8,416 nt of DNA from the NCBI GenBank assembly GCA_947307005.1, contig CAMZHY010000141.1:1-8416 (forward strand), in the 5' to 3' direction. The DNA comes from an uncultured Planctomycetaceae bacterium (lineage in GTDB: Bacteria; Planctomycetota; Planctomycetia; Pirellulales; Thermoguttaceae). The position numbers and the translations under genes are program-made. A model generated the notes under the pieces. It ran no database searches. It worked only from the letters and a program-made list of their open reading frames with translations, and was not told the DNA's origin. Shown piece after piece: positions 1 to 6,405 of the stretch; the first letter of the stretch is position 1; each line of letters starts with the position of its first letter.

Positions 1-563
1 TCGACGCGTTCTATCGAGAGACGTACGAATACGCCGCTAAGGCTACAACGTTCGATTTCGACGCGTGTCGCGCCTACGTCGACAACCAATACGAACGGTA
101 CGACGCGCAGTTTTACGATTCCGAAAACGGATACAAGCAGATCGCTTATAAAAACTGTCCGGAGATCAACGGGTTTAGCGTCGTCAAGTTAGATCCAAAT
201 CGAGGCAATCGCGTAACAATCGACTTCAAAGGACTCGATCCCGGTTCGTCCCTCGCAAAAGACGATCCCGGCGAATATCTTGTCCAAGAGACGAAGAAAC
301 AAAAAACAAGAACGTACAACGAATTCGATGGAACGATCGGTTGGCGATACGGATTTGTCGCGCTACTCGAAAACAACGAGCGCGTTTACGGTAAATCGCA
401 GACCGAAAGAGAAGGAACCGTTTCGTTTGACGTTCCTGAAAAAACAAAGGCGCTGTTTTTCGTCGTCGTCGGGACTTCCGACAAGTACGTTTCCCATCCT
501 TGGGACGCGACCGAACTCAACGACCCTCAAGCGCCTTACGCCGTTCGGGTCGATTACGAATAA
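1..563 (+). CDS. C-terminal part of a DUF6055-like protein (5' truncated)
   Basis: An open frame enters from the left edge (first full codon at position 3) and ends at TAA 561-563, giving 186 residues of the C-terminus. The start, and any signal peptide, lie outside the window. The visible part is rich in aromatic and charged residues and looks like a soluble, beta-rich domain: a short helical stretch (FDFDACRAYVDNQYERYDAQF), then a segment around VTIDFKGLDPG, then GWRYGFVALLENNERVYGKS, and an ending FFVVVGTSDKYVSHPWD followed by APYAVRVDYE. The GWRYGF, HPW and terminal PYAVRV pattern resembles, from memory, the end of DUF6055 (avirulence-protein-like) proteins, which are large, probably secreted proteins of unknown function. 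The coding call is strong because codon use matches the neighbours. The family name is tentative and no catalytic function can be assigned. It converges on the RNase Z-like gene. Confidence 0.6.
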   Translation, partial: DAFYRETYEYAAKATTFDFDACRAYVDNQYERYDAQFYDSENGYKQIAYKNCPEINGFSVVKLDPNRGNRVTIDFKGLDPGSSLAKDDPGEYLVQETKKQKTRTYNEFDGTIGWRYGFVALLENNERVYGKSQTEREGTVSFDVPEKTKALFFVVVGTSDKYVSHPWDATELNDPQAPYAVRVDYE

Positions 564-748
564 CGTTTTTACATCGTTAACGCGACGCTTTAGGGAGCGG
601 GCTGAATTCGGTTCGCGCGCAATCTTGAAACATGACGAAAACGAACTGAAACCGGAGACTTCCAGCGTTCCGAGCGGCGCTTGGGAGGATAATTATCGGG
701 AGATTACGGATCCGTTTTTCGCGTTTGCCGAGAGCGTAAAACACTAAA

Positions 749-796
749 AGGGAGAATCCTGTAGCGTTCTTGACGGACGCGACCAGGATTCTCCCT
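749..796. terminator. Long perfect hairpin between convergent genes, probable terminator
   Basis: Bases 749-761 (AGGGAGAATCCTG) and 784-796 (CAGGATTCTCCCT) are perfectly complementary, a 13-bp stem around a 22-nt loop. Inside the loop, GCGTTC (764-769) can pair with GGACGC (775-780) using one G-U pair, so the element may form a stacked double hairpin. On the minus strand the stem is followed by the T-rich TTTAGTGTTTTA, which suits termination of the RNase Z-like transcript, whose stop codon is 44 bases upstream. On the plus strand it is followed by CGTTGTTATCTT, a weaker T-tract, so it may also end transcription from the left-hand gene. The convergent arrangement fits a bidirectional terminator. 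Confidence 0.75.
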
Positions 797-839
797 CGTT
801 GTTATCTTAAATTGAAACGCGACGCTTTTAACGGCGGTC

Positions 840-1721
840 TTACACAAGGACGAGTCTTCCGTCGAGCATGTCAGGCAGTTTTTCACGAATCCGCGCCTGA
901 ATTTCACGCATAGAATAACGGACGCTGAAATGAGACGCGACGATTTTCTTATTCTGAAATTTATCTTGTCGCTCGACGTAGTCTTCGAGCCGCATGTGCC
1001 CAGGGAGCTGGAACGGTTCGTTGCGATGCTGGGAGATGTGCGTCATTTCCGCGACGAGGACGTCGGCGAGATACATGTCCGGGTTCTCGTCAAGTCCTCT
1101 CGGCGAACTGTCGCCAAGAAACGCGAGTCTTGGGAAGCGCTGTTCGTATGAAATCTCGACGCCGGCGAGGTTTAGGTCGCGAATTTCCACGCCGCTGAGT
1201 TCGAGGTATTCCGGCTTGAGCTTCTTTCTTCTTTCCCAAACGATATAGCCGACCGACGGAACGCCGTGCCACGTTTTATGAACGGAGACGACAAGCTCTC
1301 GCGAAAGTTCAACTTCGTCTCCGGGACGAACGCCGACAATTTCGCATGGAAGCGCGCTCTGTTCGAGACGGCAGAACGCGCCGAGAAACTGACGCAGATC
1401 GGCGACTTTCTGCTCGGGAAAATAAATTGTCGGCGGCTCCATCTGCATCATTCGTCGCCGCGCGATATAAGCGGGGAGCGCGAGGACGTGATCCATGTGG
1501 GCGTGAGAGACAAACCACCTCGGCGCGCCCATGAACTCCCACGGCTGCCAGCCGAGGTCGAAGCCGAGTTTATACTCAGGAACGCGCCAGAACGTCATGA
1601 CGGGAGCGCGAGAAAACCCTTCAAGGGTGAAATGTTCGCATTTAATCCTGCGATAAGAAGAACTCTCCGAGTAATTAAGGAGTTCAGGCTGCTTAACGTC
1701 GTGTTTATTCTGATCCGCCAT
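840..1721 (-). CDS. RNase Z-like metallo-beta-lactamase-fold hydrolase
   Basis: A 293-residue protein of the RNase Z branch of the metallo-beta-lactamase superfamily; known members are zinc endonucleases that cut the 3' trailer from tRNA precursors in the cytoplasm. The metal motifs are all visible: SHAHMDH (H73, H75, D77, H78), H152 in WHGVPSVGY, D204 in FLGDSS, H242 in LPGHMRLEDY and H264 in ASHFSVRYS. The HGVPSVGY, GH and HFSxRY motifs are specific to the RNase Z group rather than to general lactamase-fold enzymes. Its length is close to short-form RNase Z (about 300 residues). No N-terminal signal peptide or membrane segment is seen. The start chosen is the first ATG (1721), with GGCGGA about 8 bases ahead; an in-frame TTG at 1790 would add 23 residues rich in Arg and Lys and is less likely. 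It lies 117 bases downstream of the AsmA-like gene on the same strand and may be co-transcribed. Whether it is the cell's housekeeping tRNase or a paralogue with another phosphodiester substrate cannot be told from one gene, so no symbol is given. Confidence 0.85.
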   Translation of the reverse strand: MADQNKHDVKQPELLNYSESSSYRRIKCEHFTLEGFSRAPVMTFWRVPEYKLGFDLGWQPWEFMGAPRWFVSHAHMDHVLALPAYIARRRMMQMEPPTIYFPEQKVADLRQFLGAFCRLEQSALPCEIVGVRPGDEVELSRELVVSVHKTWHGVPSVGYIVWERRKKLKPEYLELSGVEIRDLNLAGVEISYEQRFPRLAFLGDSSPRGLDENPDMYLADVLVAEMTHISQHRNEPFQLPGHMRLEDYVERQDKFQNKKIVASHFSVRYSMREIQARIREKLPDMLDGRLVLV

Positions 1722-1771
1722 TGAGTCGTTCCGCCGAAGGTTTTCGGTTTTTTTTCGGCGCCATTCTAACG

Positions 1772-1820
1772 TTTCGTCGCGAAAGCGCAAGGGCGACTTC
1801 GTCTTCGATCGGTCTTGCGC
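1772..1820 (-). other. Paired small hairpins in the AsmA-RNase Z intergenic gap
   Basis: In the 117-base gap between the two minus-strand genes, GCGCAAG (1785-1791) and CTTGCGC (1814-1820) form a perfect 7-bp stem with a 22-nt loop. The adjacent TTTCG (1772-1776) and CGAAA (1780-1784) form a 5-bp stem with a 3-nt loop. No T-run follows on the minus strand, so this is not a convincing intrinsic terminator. It could be a processing or attenuation element between co-transcribed genes, or chance in CG-rich sequence. Confidence 0.25.
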
Positions 1821-1838
1821 CTCGCGAACCTCGCGTTA

Positions 1839-4800
1839 TTATTCCGATCCAATCAGTTTCCGCCACGCGTCGCGCACGGGGCGAGAACGTTCGACAGGCG
1901 CTTTGTCAGTTGGCTCCGGCTCCTGTTCAGGGAAGATGCTCCACCACGCCTTTTTTAGACCGGGGAGTCGCTCCTGTTGAATAACCGGCGAGGAGAGATT
2001 CCCTTCGACTCGAATTTGCGAGACCTGGTCGCTCGCCGCGCCGAGAACGTCGGAGACGACTGGAATTTGGCTTTTCGAGTTGCCGAGTCTTGCGCTGAGA
2101 GTGAGATCGATGAGTTGCTCCTTGGGACTGATCGTGAGCCACCCGTCGCCGAAGAGAGAAAGAGCGCTCCCTTCGAGCGCTACGCGCGAGAGTTGGACGT
2201 GGTCGCCGAACGCTTTGAAGTCGACGTCGCAGGAACTGAACGCGTTTTCGTCCGGCTCTTGGACGCTCAGGATTTGCAGTATTTTGACGATTTGCGGAAG
2301 CTCGTAGAGCTGCGCGTCGCGAACAGTCGCGCTTCCTTCGCCTTTTAGCGAGGCGATGTTCTTTCCTTCGCCTTGGAGAGTCGAGTTGAAGTTCACGCGT
2401 CCTTTGAGCGGTTTAGAGCCGGGCGAGAGGACGCGAATCATTTCGTCGAGCGTCGCGTCTTGCAAATTGGTCGTAAAACGGTAACGAGGCGCCTGACCTC
2501 CGAGAAAGACGCCGTCGCAGATTGCTCGTCCGCCGAAGACAACCGCCTGAATGGGACGATCGCCTCCTTCGATTGTCGTTTCCGGGAAGGGCGCGCTTTG
2601 ATTCGTCTGTTCTTCGCTAGAATCGAGGGGGACGGATCTTGACGCGGCGTTTTGTCGCGATTCGGCGAATCCCGCCTGATCGACGCTTTGACCTCGAACG
2701 AGCCGCGTCGCGTTGGGGCGAATCGCCGTTTGATAGAGCGGGTCCGCGTCGATTAAACGACGAACAAAGGGATCGCGATAGATCGGCACGGCGCGGATTG
2801 ACGGCGCTCGTCGTCCCCATAGCAGGTCGGAGCCGTTGTAATAGAAGGGCCCCATGAGATTAGTTATCTGCGCGTCTTTGAAAAAGAGAGCGTCGACGTC
2901 GAGTTCGCCGTAGACGAGAGGTTGCGCGTTTTCCATCGCGACGCCAAAGGTTCGCGCGCGACCGCAGATTCCTTCGATATTAACGCCGGGGCGAACGGCG
3001 CTCTGCTGAACGGAGAGCCGAAGTCCCCAGGCTATTCTTTTTTTGGCGTTCGGCTCCAGACCTTGAGACACGCGAATCGCGCCGTCGACGTTGTAGAATC
3101 CCTGCGGTTGGAGGAAATCAAGAAAATCTCGGAATCCTTCCGTCGCGACGCTTCTTAAATCGCGGTCGAATTGGAGCTGATCGACGCGTAGGTCGGAGAC
3201 GTCGACGACGCGTCCGACGTTTGGAATCGTTTGACTTACGACGTTTGCCGAACACGTCGTCGCTCCGTTGCGCGCCCTTAACCCCGTGATTGAGAGCGTT
3301 CCTTCGCGCCATGAGACGCGCCCTTCGACGTTGGAGAGGGGGAAGGGAAAGCCTTCGGGCTGGAACGAAGTCGATTCGGGTATTGGGGTCGCGTCGAACT
3401 GAAGCGCAAGCTTTTTTTCGTCGGTTCGGAAACCGACGCGGATTTGACCGTCCGCCTTGCCCTCAAGGCGCAGTTTCTCTAGAGAGGTCCTCAGTTCGTC
3501 TTGGACTAGCGCCTCTCGCAATTCTTCGCCAAGGGGAAATTTTCCTACGTTCGTCGCAAAAAGGAACCGCCAGCCGTCGTCGCCAAGGGGCGTCCCCGCG
3601 ACCGCTGGGATCGTCGTAAAACGTTCGATTGGGGCCGGAGACGGCTCGTTGAGAAGCTCCAGTTCGTGAGAAACTTCTTTATTCGTCGTTCCGACTGATT
3701 CGCCGGCGTTTGCGGCTGCGAAGGCGCGTCCAAGAGCGGCGTATCCCGCGCCGGAAACGAGCGAACCCGCCGAGGCGAAGGACGCGCCGCCGCTTTTGCC
3801 CGTTATGTTGGCGAAGACCCATGCGCCGTCTCGCATGTAGAGAGCCCCGGAGATCGACGAGATCGGCATCGGGAACGCGTCGTAAAGAATTGAACCGTCG
3901 CGAAGATTGATCGCCGTTTCGACCGAAAGACGGTCTTCTTTCGGCGCGACGTCGGGATTGTAGACGATCCTAACCCTTCCGTCGAAGACGCCGGAAGGAC
4001 GCAATTCCATAAGGATTTTTCGGTTTTCTTCTCCCACGGCGTCAAGAAGCTTCGCGTCGATTGTTTTGTTTCGGGCGACAATGTCGACTTGCCCCCTTGG
4101 ATTTGAGAAGACTTCGTCAAACCGCCCTTGGACTTTAACGGGCGCGTCGTCGCGTTGAGAGGCAAGGTTGAAGGCAAAGGTTTGATTCTGATCAATCGTG
4201 ACGCGTCCCGCGAGTCCGTCGAGGGTGTAGGGGAAGCCGACGCAGAGCGCCTCGACGTTTCGACCGTCGATAGCGACGTTTGTCGGGGTCCATTCATTGT
4301 TTGTCGCGACTGATTTTTCCAACGAAAGGTCGACGTTTCCGATTCCCGAGAATCGATAGTCGCCGAGGAGGTCGAGGAACTTGTCGATAGTTTCCGCAGA
4401 GGCGGCGCCAGTTTTCTTGAGTTCGTCGAGAAGTCGAACGATCGCCGAGTCGGTTACAGGGAGATTGTCAAGGCGCGCTCGGGCGACGTTCGAAGGGACG
4501 CCGGAAAGGTCGGTTTTTCGTTGGAACGCCGCTTTTATCGACGTTTGACCGCAAGTCGCCTTGATTTTACGGAATTCGACGAGTCCGTTCGCGGCGGAAT
4601 ATTCTGCGGAGATTTCTGAGACGAGGTACTTCAGCAGGGGCGACGAAAACGCGGCGTTGGCGAGCGTTCCGTCGACTCGCCATTGAGCGTCGCCGACCGC
4701 TTCCGTCGTTCCGGAAACGGCAAACTCCAACGACGTTTTACCCTGCGCGCCATTGAGAAACGTTATTTTTTGAGGGGCGACTGCGCTAACGAGGGGAAGA

Positions 4801-5753
4801 ATTGAACCGACGTCAAGGTTTTCGACGTTCCCCAAAAAATTCCACGCGTCGGGCGTTATCTTACCGTAGACGCCTATCTTTTCGACGAATGGATTCGACG
4901 CGTCGAGTTGAACGATCCAGCGTCCAGGTTGAGACGCGCCGATTACCTCCTTTTTTGAATCTAACCGATCGGATTCGACGGGGGACGGCGCCTTGTCGTC
5001 GAGCGCGAGATATTGTTCGTCTGCGACAGGCTGATAGTTCTCGAATCCTATGGTCGCGGAATTTGGCGCGTGTTCGACGCGCTCGACGTCCTCGGCGACG
5101 ATTGCGTCAGCGGCTGGCGAGGATGTTTCTTGCCGATTGGCGTCGTTTGGGGGCGACGTTTGGGAGCGCGCGTTCGTTTCCGTCTCAGCCGGTTCGATTC
5201 GGAGGTTGATTCCCGATATAGAGGTTCCAGCGAGTTTGAGCGTCGCGTCGTTAATTTCGACGGTGAAGTTGGGGGATTTTTGCGTCGCGCCCGCGGGCAT
5301 AAGCCGTCGTAGATCGTTTTGAAGCCGTTCGAAATCCGCGGCGAGATTGAGAACGGGACGCGCGACGACAACGCGTCGCAATTCGAACTGTCGCGCGACG
5401 ATTTTTTTGATTTCGAACGGACATTCGAGATAGATTTCGTCCGCCTGGAAGATTGGCGCGGAGTTTTCGGGCGCGTCCGGGAGTCGCCATTGGACGGCGT
5501 AGAGCCTTAGGCCTCGAGTCGCGTCGAGGCGCGCCGCGTCAAAAGAAACCTCTGTTTGCGGGAACGTTTCCTGAAGCGTGATTTTAACGACTCGTGAAAG
5601 TTCAGAGTCGGCGCGGCGGTAAAGAAATCTCCCTCCTAAAATCGCGGCGAGGAGGATCAACAGGAAAGACCAACCGAGAGCTCTCTTGATCTTTCCAAGA
5701 AGCGAGCCGCGCTTGCGTCGACGCAATGTTAGCTTTTTATGCGTTGATTTCAT
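1839..5753 (-). CDS. AsmA-like membrane-anchored envelope protein
   Basis: A 1304-residue protein starting at ATG 5753 and ending at TAA 1839-1841. A basic N-terminal stretch (residues 1-26, including KLTLRRRKRG) precedes one hydrophobic segment at about 28-45 (WSFLLILLAAILGGRFLYRR), predicting a type II anchor with the rest in the periplasm. The body is made of short alternating beta-type segments with repeated GxxxL/DGxL patterns, and is interrupted at about 195-265 by an acidic, low-complexity linker. The C-terminal 215 residues (1090-1304) look like an AsmA-like C-terminal region: LKGRVNFNSTLQGEGKNIAS, then SLKGEGSATVRDAQLYELP, then ALSLFGDGWLTIS, then LPGLKKAWWSIFPEQEPEP. AsmA-like proteins (AsmA, YhdP, TamB) form long periplasmic beta-rich structures implicated in phospholipid movement between membranes and in outer-membrane homeostasis; this role is inferred here from architecture. 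The start lacks a clear Shine-Dalgarno sequence but sits just ahead of the membrane anchor with no better ATG nearby. Only two residues are cysteine-like in the C-terminal region checked by eye, and no catalytic motif is seen. It is transcribed divergently from the sigma-factor locus. Confidence 0.75.
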   Translation of the reverse strand: MKSTHKKLTLRRRKRGSLLGKIKRALGWSFLLILLAAILGGRFLYRRADSELSRVVKITLQETFPQTEVSFDAARLDATRGLRLYAVQWRLPDAPENSAPIFQADEIYLECPFEIKKIVARQFELRRVVVARPVLNLAADFERLQNDLRRLMPAGATQKSPNFTVEINDATLKLAGTSISGINLRIEPAETETNARSQTSPPNDANRQETSSPAADAIVAEDVERVEHAPNSATIGFENYQPVADEQYLALDDKAPSPVESDRLDSKKEVIGASQPGRWIVQLDASNPFVEKIGVYGKITPDAWNFLGNVENLDVGSILPLVSAVAPQKITFLNGAQGKTSLEFAVSGTTEAVGDAQWRVDGTLANAAFSSPLLKYLVSEISAEYSAANGLVEFRKIKATCGQTSIKAAFQRKTDLSGVPSNVARARLDNLPVTDSAIVRLLDELKKTGAASAETIDKFLDLLGDYRFSGIGNVDLSLEKSVATNNEWTPTNVAIDGRNVEALCVGFPYTLDGLAGRVTIDQNQTFAFNLASQRDDAPVKVQGRFDEVFSNPRGQVDIVARNKTIDAKLLDAVGEENRKILMELRPSGVFDGRVRIVYNPDVAPKEDRLSVETAINLRDGSILYDAFPMPISSISGALYMRDGAWVFANITGKSGGASFASAGSLVSGAGYAALGRAFAAANAGESVGTTNKEVSHELELLNEPSPAPIERFTTIPAVAGTPLGDDGWRFLFATNVGKFPLGEELREALVQDELRTSLEKLRLEGKADGQIRVGFRTDEKKLALQFDATPIPESTSFQPEGFPFPLSNVEGRVSWREGTLSITGLRARNGATTCSANVVSQTIPNVGRVVDVSDLRVDQLQFDRDLRSVATEGFRDFLDFLQPQGFYNVDGAIRVSQGLEPNAKKRIAWGLRLSVQQSAVRPGVNIEGICGRARTFGVAMENAQPLVYGELDVDALFFKDAQITNLMGPFYYNGSDLLWGRRAPSIRAVPIYRDPFVRRLIDADPLYQTAIRPNATRLVRGQSVDQAGFAESRQNAASRSVPLDSSEEQTNQSAPFPETTIEGGDRPIQAVVFGGRAICDGVFLGGQAPRYRFTTNLQDATLDEMIRVLSPGSKPLKGRVNFNSTLQGEGKNIASLKGEGSATVRDAQLYELPQIVKILQILSVQEPDENAFSSCDVDFKAFGDHVQLSRVALEGSALSLFGDGWLTISPKEQLIDLTLSARLGNSKSQIPVVSDVLGAASDQVSQIRVEGNLSSPVIQQERLPGLKKAWWSIFPEQEPEPTDKAPVERSRPVRDAWRKLIGSE

Positions 5754-5850
5754 AATGCGACTCGTCTACTCAGGAAATCGCCGTCGTAAGCGTCGCCCGT
5801 CGTCCCCTCGTTAAACGCGCGACCAGCCCCGAGGCGTCGATAATTGAGGG

Positions 5851-5879
5851 AGCGTAGTCTTTCTGAGAAATTACGTCAA
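5851..5879 (-). promoter_or_regulatory. Possible housekeeping promoter for the AsmA-like gene
   Basis: Read on the minus strand, TTGACG (5879-5874) matches 5 of 6 bases of the sigma-70 -35 box, and TACGCT (5856-5851) matches 3 of 6 of the -10 box, with a 17-base spacer. Transcription would start near 5844 and leave a leader of about 90 bases before ATG 5753. The -10 is weak and this is a single-sequence match, so it is a candidate only. Confidence 0.35.
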
Positions 5880-5916
5880 GACGGTTCTAGGTCGTTTGAG
5901 ACGAGAAGAGAGACGG

Positions 5917-6059
5917 CCTTTTCCATTTTCGAAATTTTTTTCAAAATTTTTCTTTGCTCGGAAAAATGCGGGTCGGCGCGTTTGTTTTGCGAGTTTTTTC
6001 TTCCGAAATATCGTCAATTTCTTAAAAAGCGACAGAATATTTCCTTAAATGGCGAATGA
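5917..6059. other. AT-rich tract in the divergent intergenic region
   Basis: This stretch is much richer in A and T than its surroundings. It has runs such as GAAATTTTTTTCAAAATTTTTC (around 5931-5952, quoted here as two adjoining AAATTTTT blocks), GAGTTTTTTCTTCC and ATTTCTTAAAAAG. Such tracts are typical of UP elements, intrinsically bent DNA or binding sites for nucleoid proteins between divergent promoters. No convincing sigma-70 promoter toward the sigma-factor gene could be fixed; AAATAT (6006-6011), GAATAT and TTAAAT are possible -10 boxes without good -35 partners. No credible gene is seen in the 5754-6150 region: the open frame here (from TTG 5844) has no ribosome site and implausible composition. 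Confidence 0.4.
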
Positions 6060-6064
6060 AATGC

Positions 6065-6116
6065 ATACAGGTAAAAGGCGGGGGTGAAAACCCACGTTGG
6101 AATCGACGAAATGTAT
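6065..6116 (+). ncRNA. Possible folded leader RNA element
   Basis: Just upstream of the palindrome and the small ORF, three short helices can be drawn on the plus strand: ATACA (6065-6069) with TGTAT (6112-6116) closing the element, a GGGG/CCCA-type hairpin with a TGAAAA loop (around 6079-6093), and CGTT with GACG near 6095-6108. The layout of a closing stem with two internal hairpins recalls a structured leader. The helices are only 4-5 bp each and no known riboswitch consensus was recognised; cobalamin, fluoride, SAM, glycine and preQ1 signatures were considered and did not fit. Low confidence without covariation. Confidence 0.2.
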
Positions 6117-6118
6117 CG

Positions 6119-6136
6119 TTTTGAGACGTCTCAAAA
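6119..6136. promoter_or_regulatory. 18-bp perfect palindrome, candidate operator or hairpin
   Basis: TTTTGAGACGTCTCAAAA is perfectly self-complementary. With one bulged A, the arms extend outward to TCG and CGA, about 12 bp each side (6116-6140). It sits 23 bases before the small ORF start and 270 bases before the sigma-factor gene. A perfect dyad with no spacer is typical of a dimeric repressor or activator site. As RNA it would form a hairpin with an ACGT loop, but no T-run follows, so it is a poor terminator. A near-copy of one arm, TCGTTTGAGACG, occurs at 5892-5903, about 220 bases upstream and next to the candidate AsmA-gene promoter. Confidence 0.5.
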
Positions 6137-6158
6137 ACGAACAGTTGGAGGGCGCTTT

Positions 6159-6245
6159 ATGATGAAACAGACGATGGCTTGTCGTTCTTCTGACGCGACC
6201 TCCTTTCGTTTTGTCGAACTTAACGCAACATTGTTAAACGATTAA
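6159..6245 (+). CDS. Small ORF (28 codons) in the sigma-factor leader
   Basis: A short frame beginning MMKQTMACRSSDATS and ending at TAA 6243-6245. It is preceded by GGAGGG (6147-6152) with a 6-base gap to the ATG, the best Shine-Dalgarno match in this intergenic region. The peptide has no hydrophobic segment, no recognisable domain and no obvious run of one amino acid that would suggest classic attenuation. A second in-frame ATG follows immediately at 6162. It lies on the same strand as, and 160 bases upstream of, the sigma-factor gene, and upstream of that gene's proximal promoter. It could be a regulatory leader peptide, a small protein in its own right, or a chance ORF. Confidence 0.35.
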   Translation: MMKQTMACRSSDATSFRFVELNATLLND

Positions 6246-6355
6246 CGAATAGGAGATAGCTTCAGGCGACAATAGGAAATTTTCACGTTCACACGTCGGC
6301 GCGACTCTTTTCCTCGTTCAACGGTGAAGATGGGGAAAAGAAAATAACGCGGATT

Positions 6356-6384
6356 GGAACTTTGCCGGGCGTCATTGCGTCTCA
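6356..6384 (+). promoter_or_regulatory. Sigma-E-type (ECF) promoter before the sigma-factor gene
   Basis: GGAACTT (6356-6362) is identical to the classic RpoE -35 element. GTCTCA (6379-6384) matches the -10 element (GTCTAA/TCTGA type), with a 16-base spacer, the expected spacing. Transcription would start about 6 bases later, near 6390, leaving a leader of roughly 16 bases that just contains the Shine-Dalgarno GAGGGAG (6392-6398) before ATG 6406. The gene immediately downstream encodes an RpoE-like sigma factor, so autoregulation is the natural reading. Confidence 0.7.
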
Positions 6385-6405
6385 GTACGCAGAGGGAGCG
6401 GAAAA

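Noticed and set aside
564..747. Open frame continuing past the first gene's stop, in a different frame, up to the terminator (ending EITDPFFAFAESVKH)
   Set aside because: It has no ATG with a ribosome site after position 563 (only a TTG at 625), and upstream it overlaps the real gene out of frame. It could be a decayed gene end, but nothing supports coding.
1722..1790. N-terminal extension of the RNase Z-like protein from TTG 1790
   Set aside because: The extra 23 residues are Arg/Lys-rich with no family counterpart, whereas ATG 1721 has a purine-rich ribosome site and gives a normal length.
1839..5753. Many long open frames on both strands across the AsmA-like gene
   Set aside because: They are alternative-frame shadows created by CG-rich codon use; only the 1304-residue frame has a membrane anchor and family-like C-terminus.
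5844..6059. 71-codon open frame on the plus strand in the AT-rich intergenic region
   Set aside because: It starts at TTG without a ribosome site, has a Phe/Lys-rich composition caused by the AT-rich tract, and overlaps likely promoter DNA.
6219..6247. TTAACG-like repeats (TTAACG, TTAAACG, TTAACG) near the end of the small ORF
   Set aside because: Spacing is irregular, the motif is short and AT-rich, and it does not match DnaA boxes or another known site; chance is a sufficient explanation.
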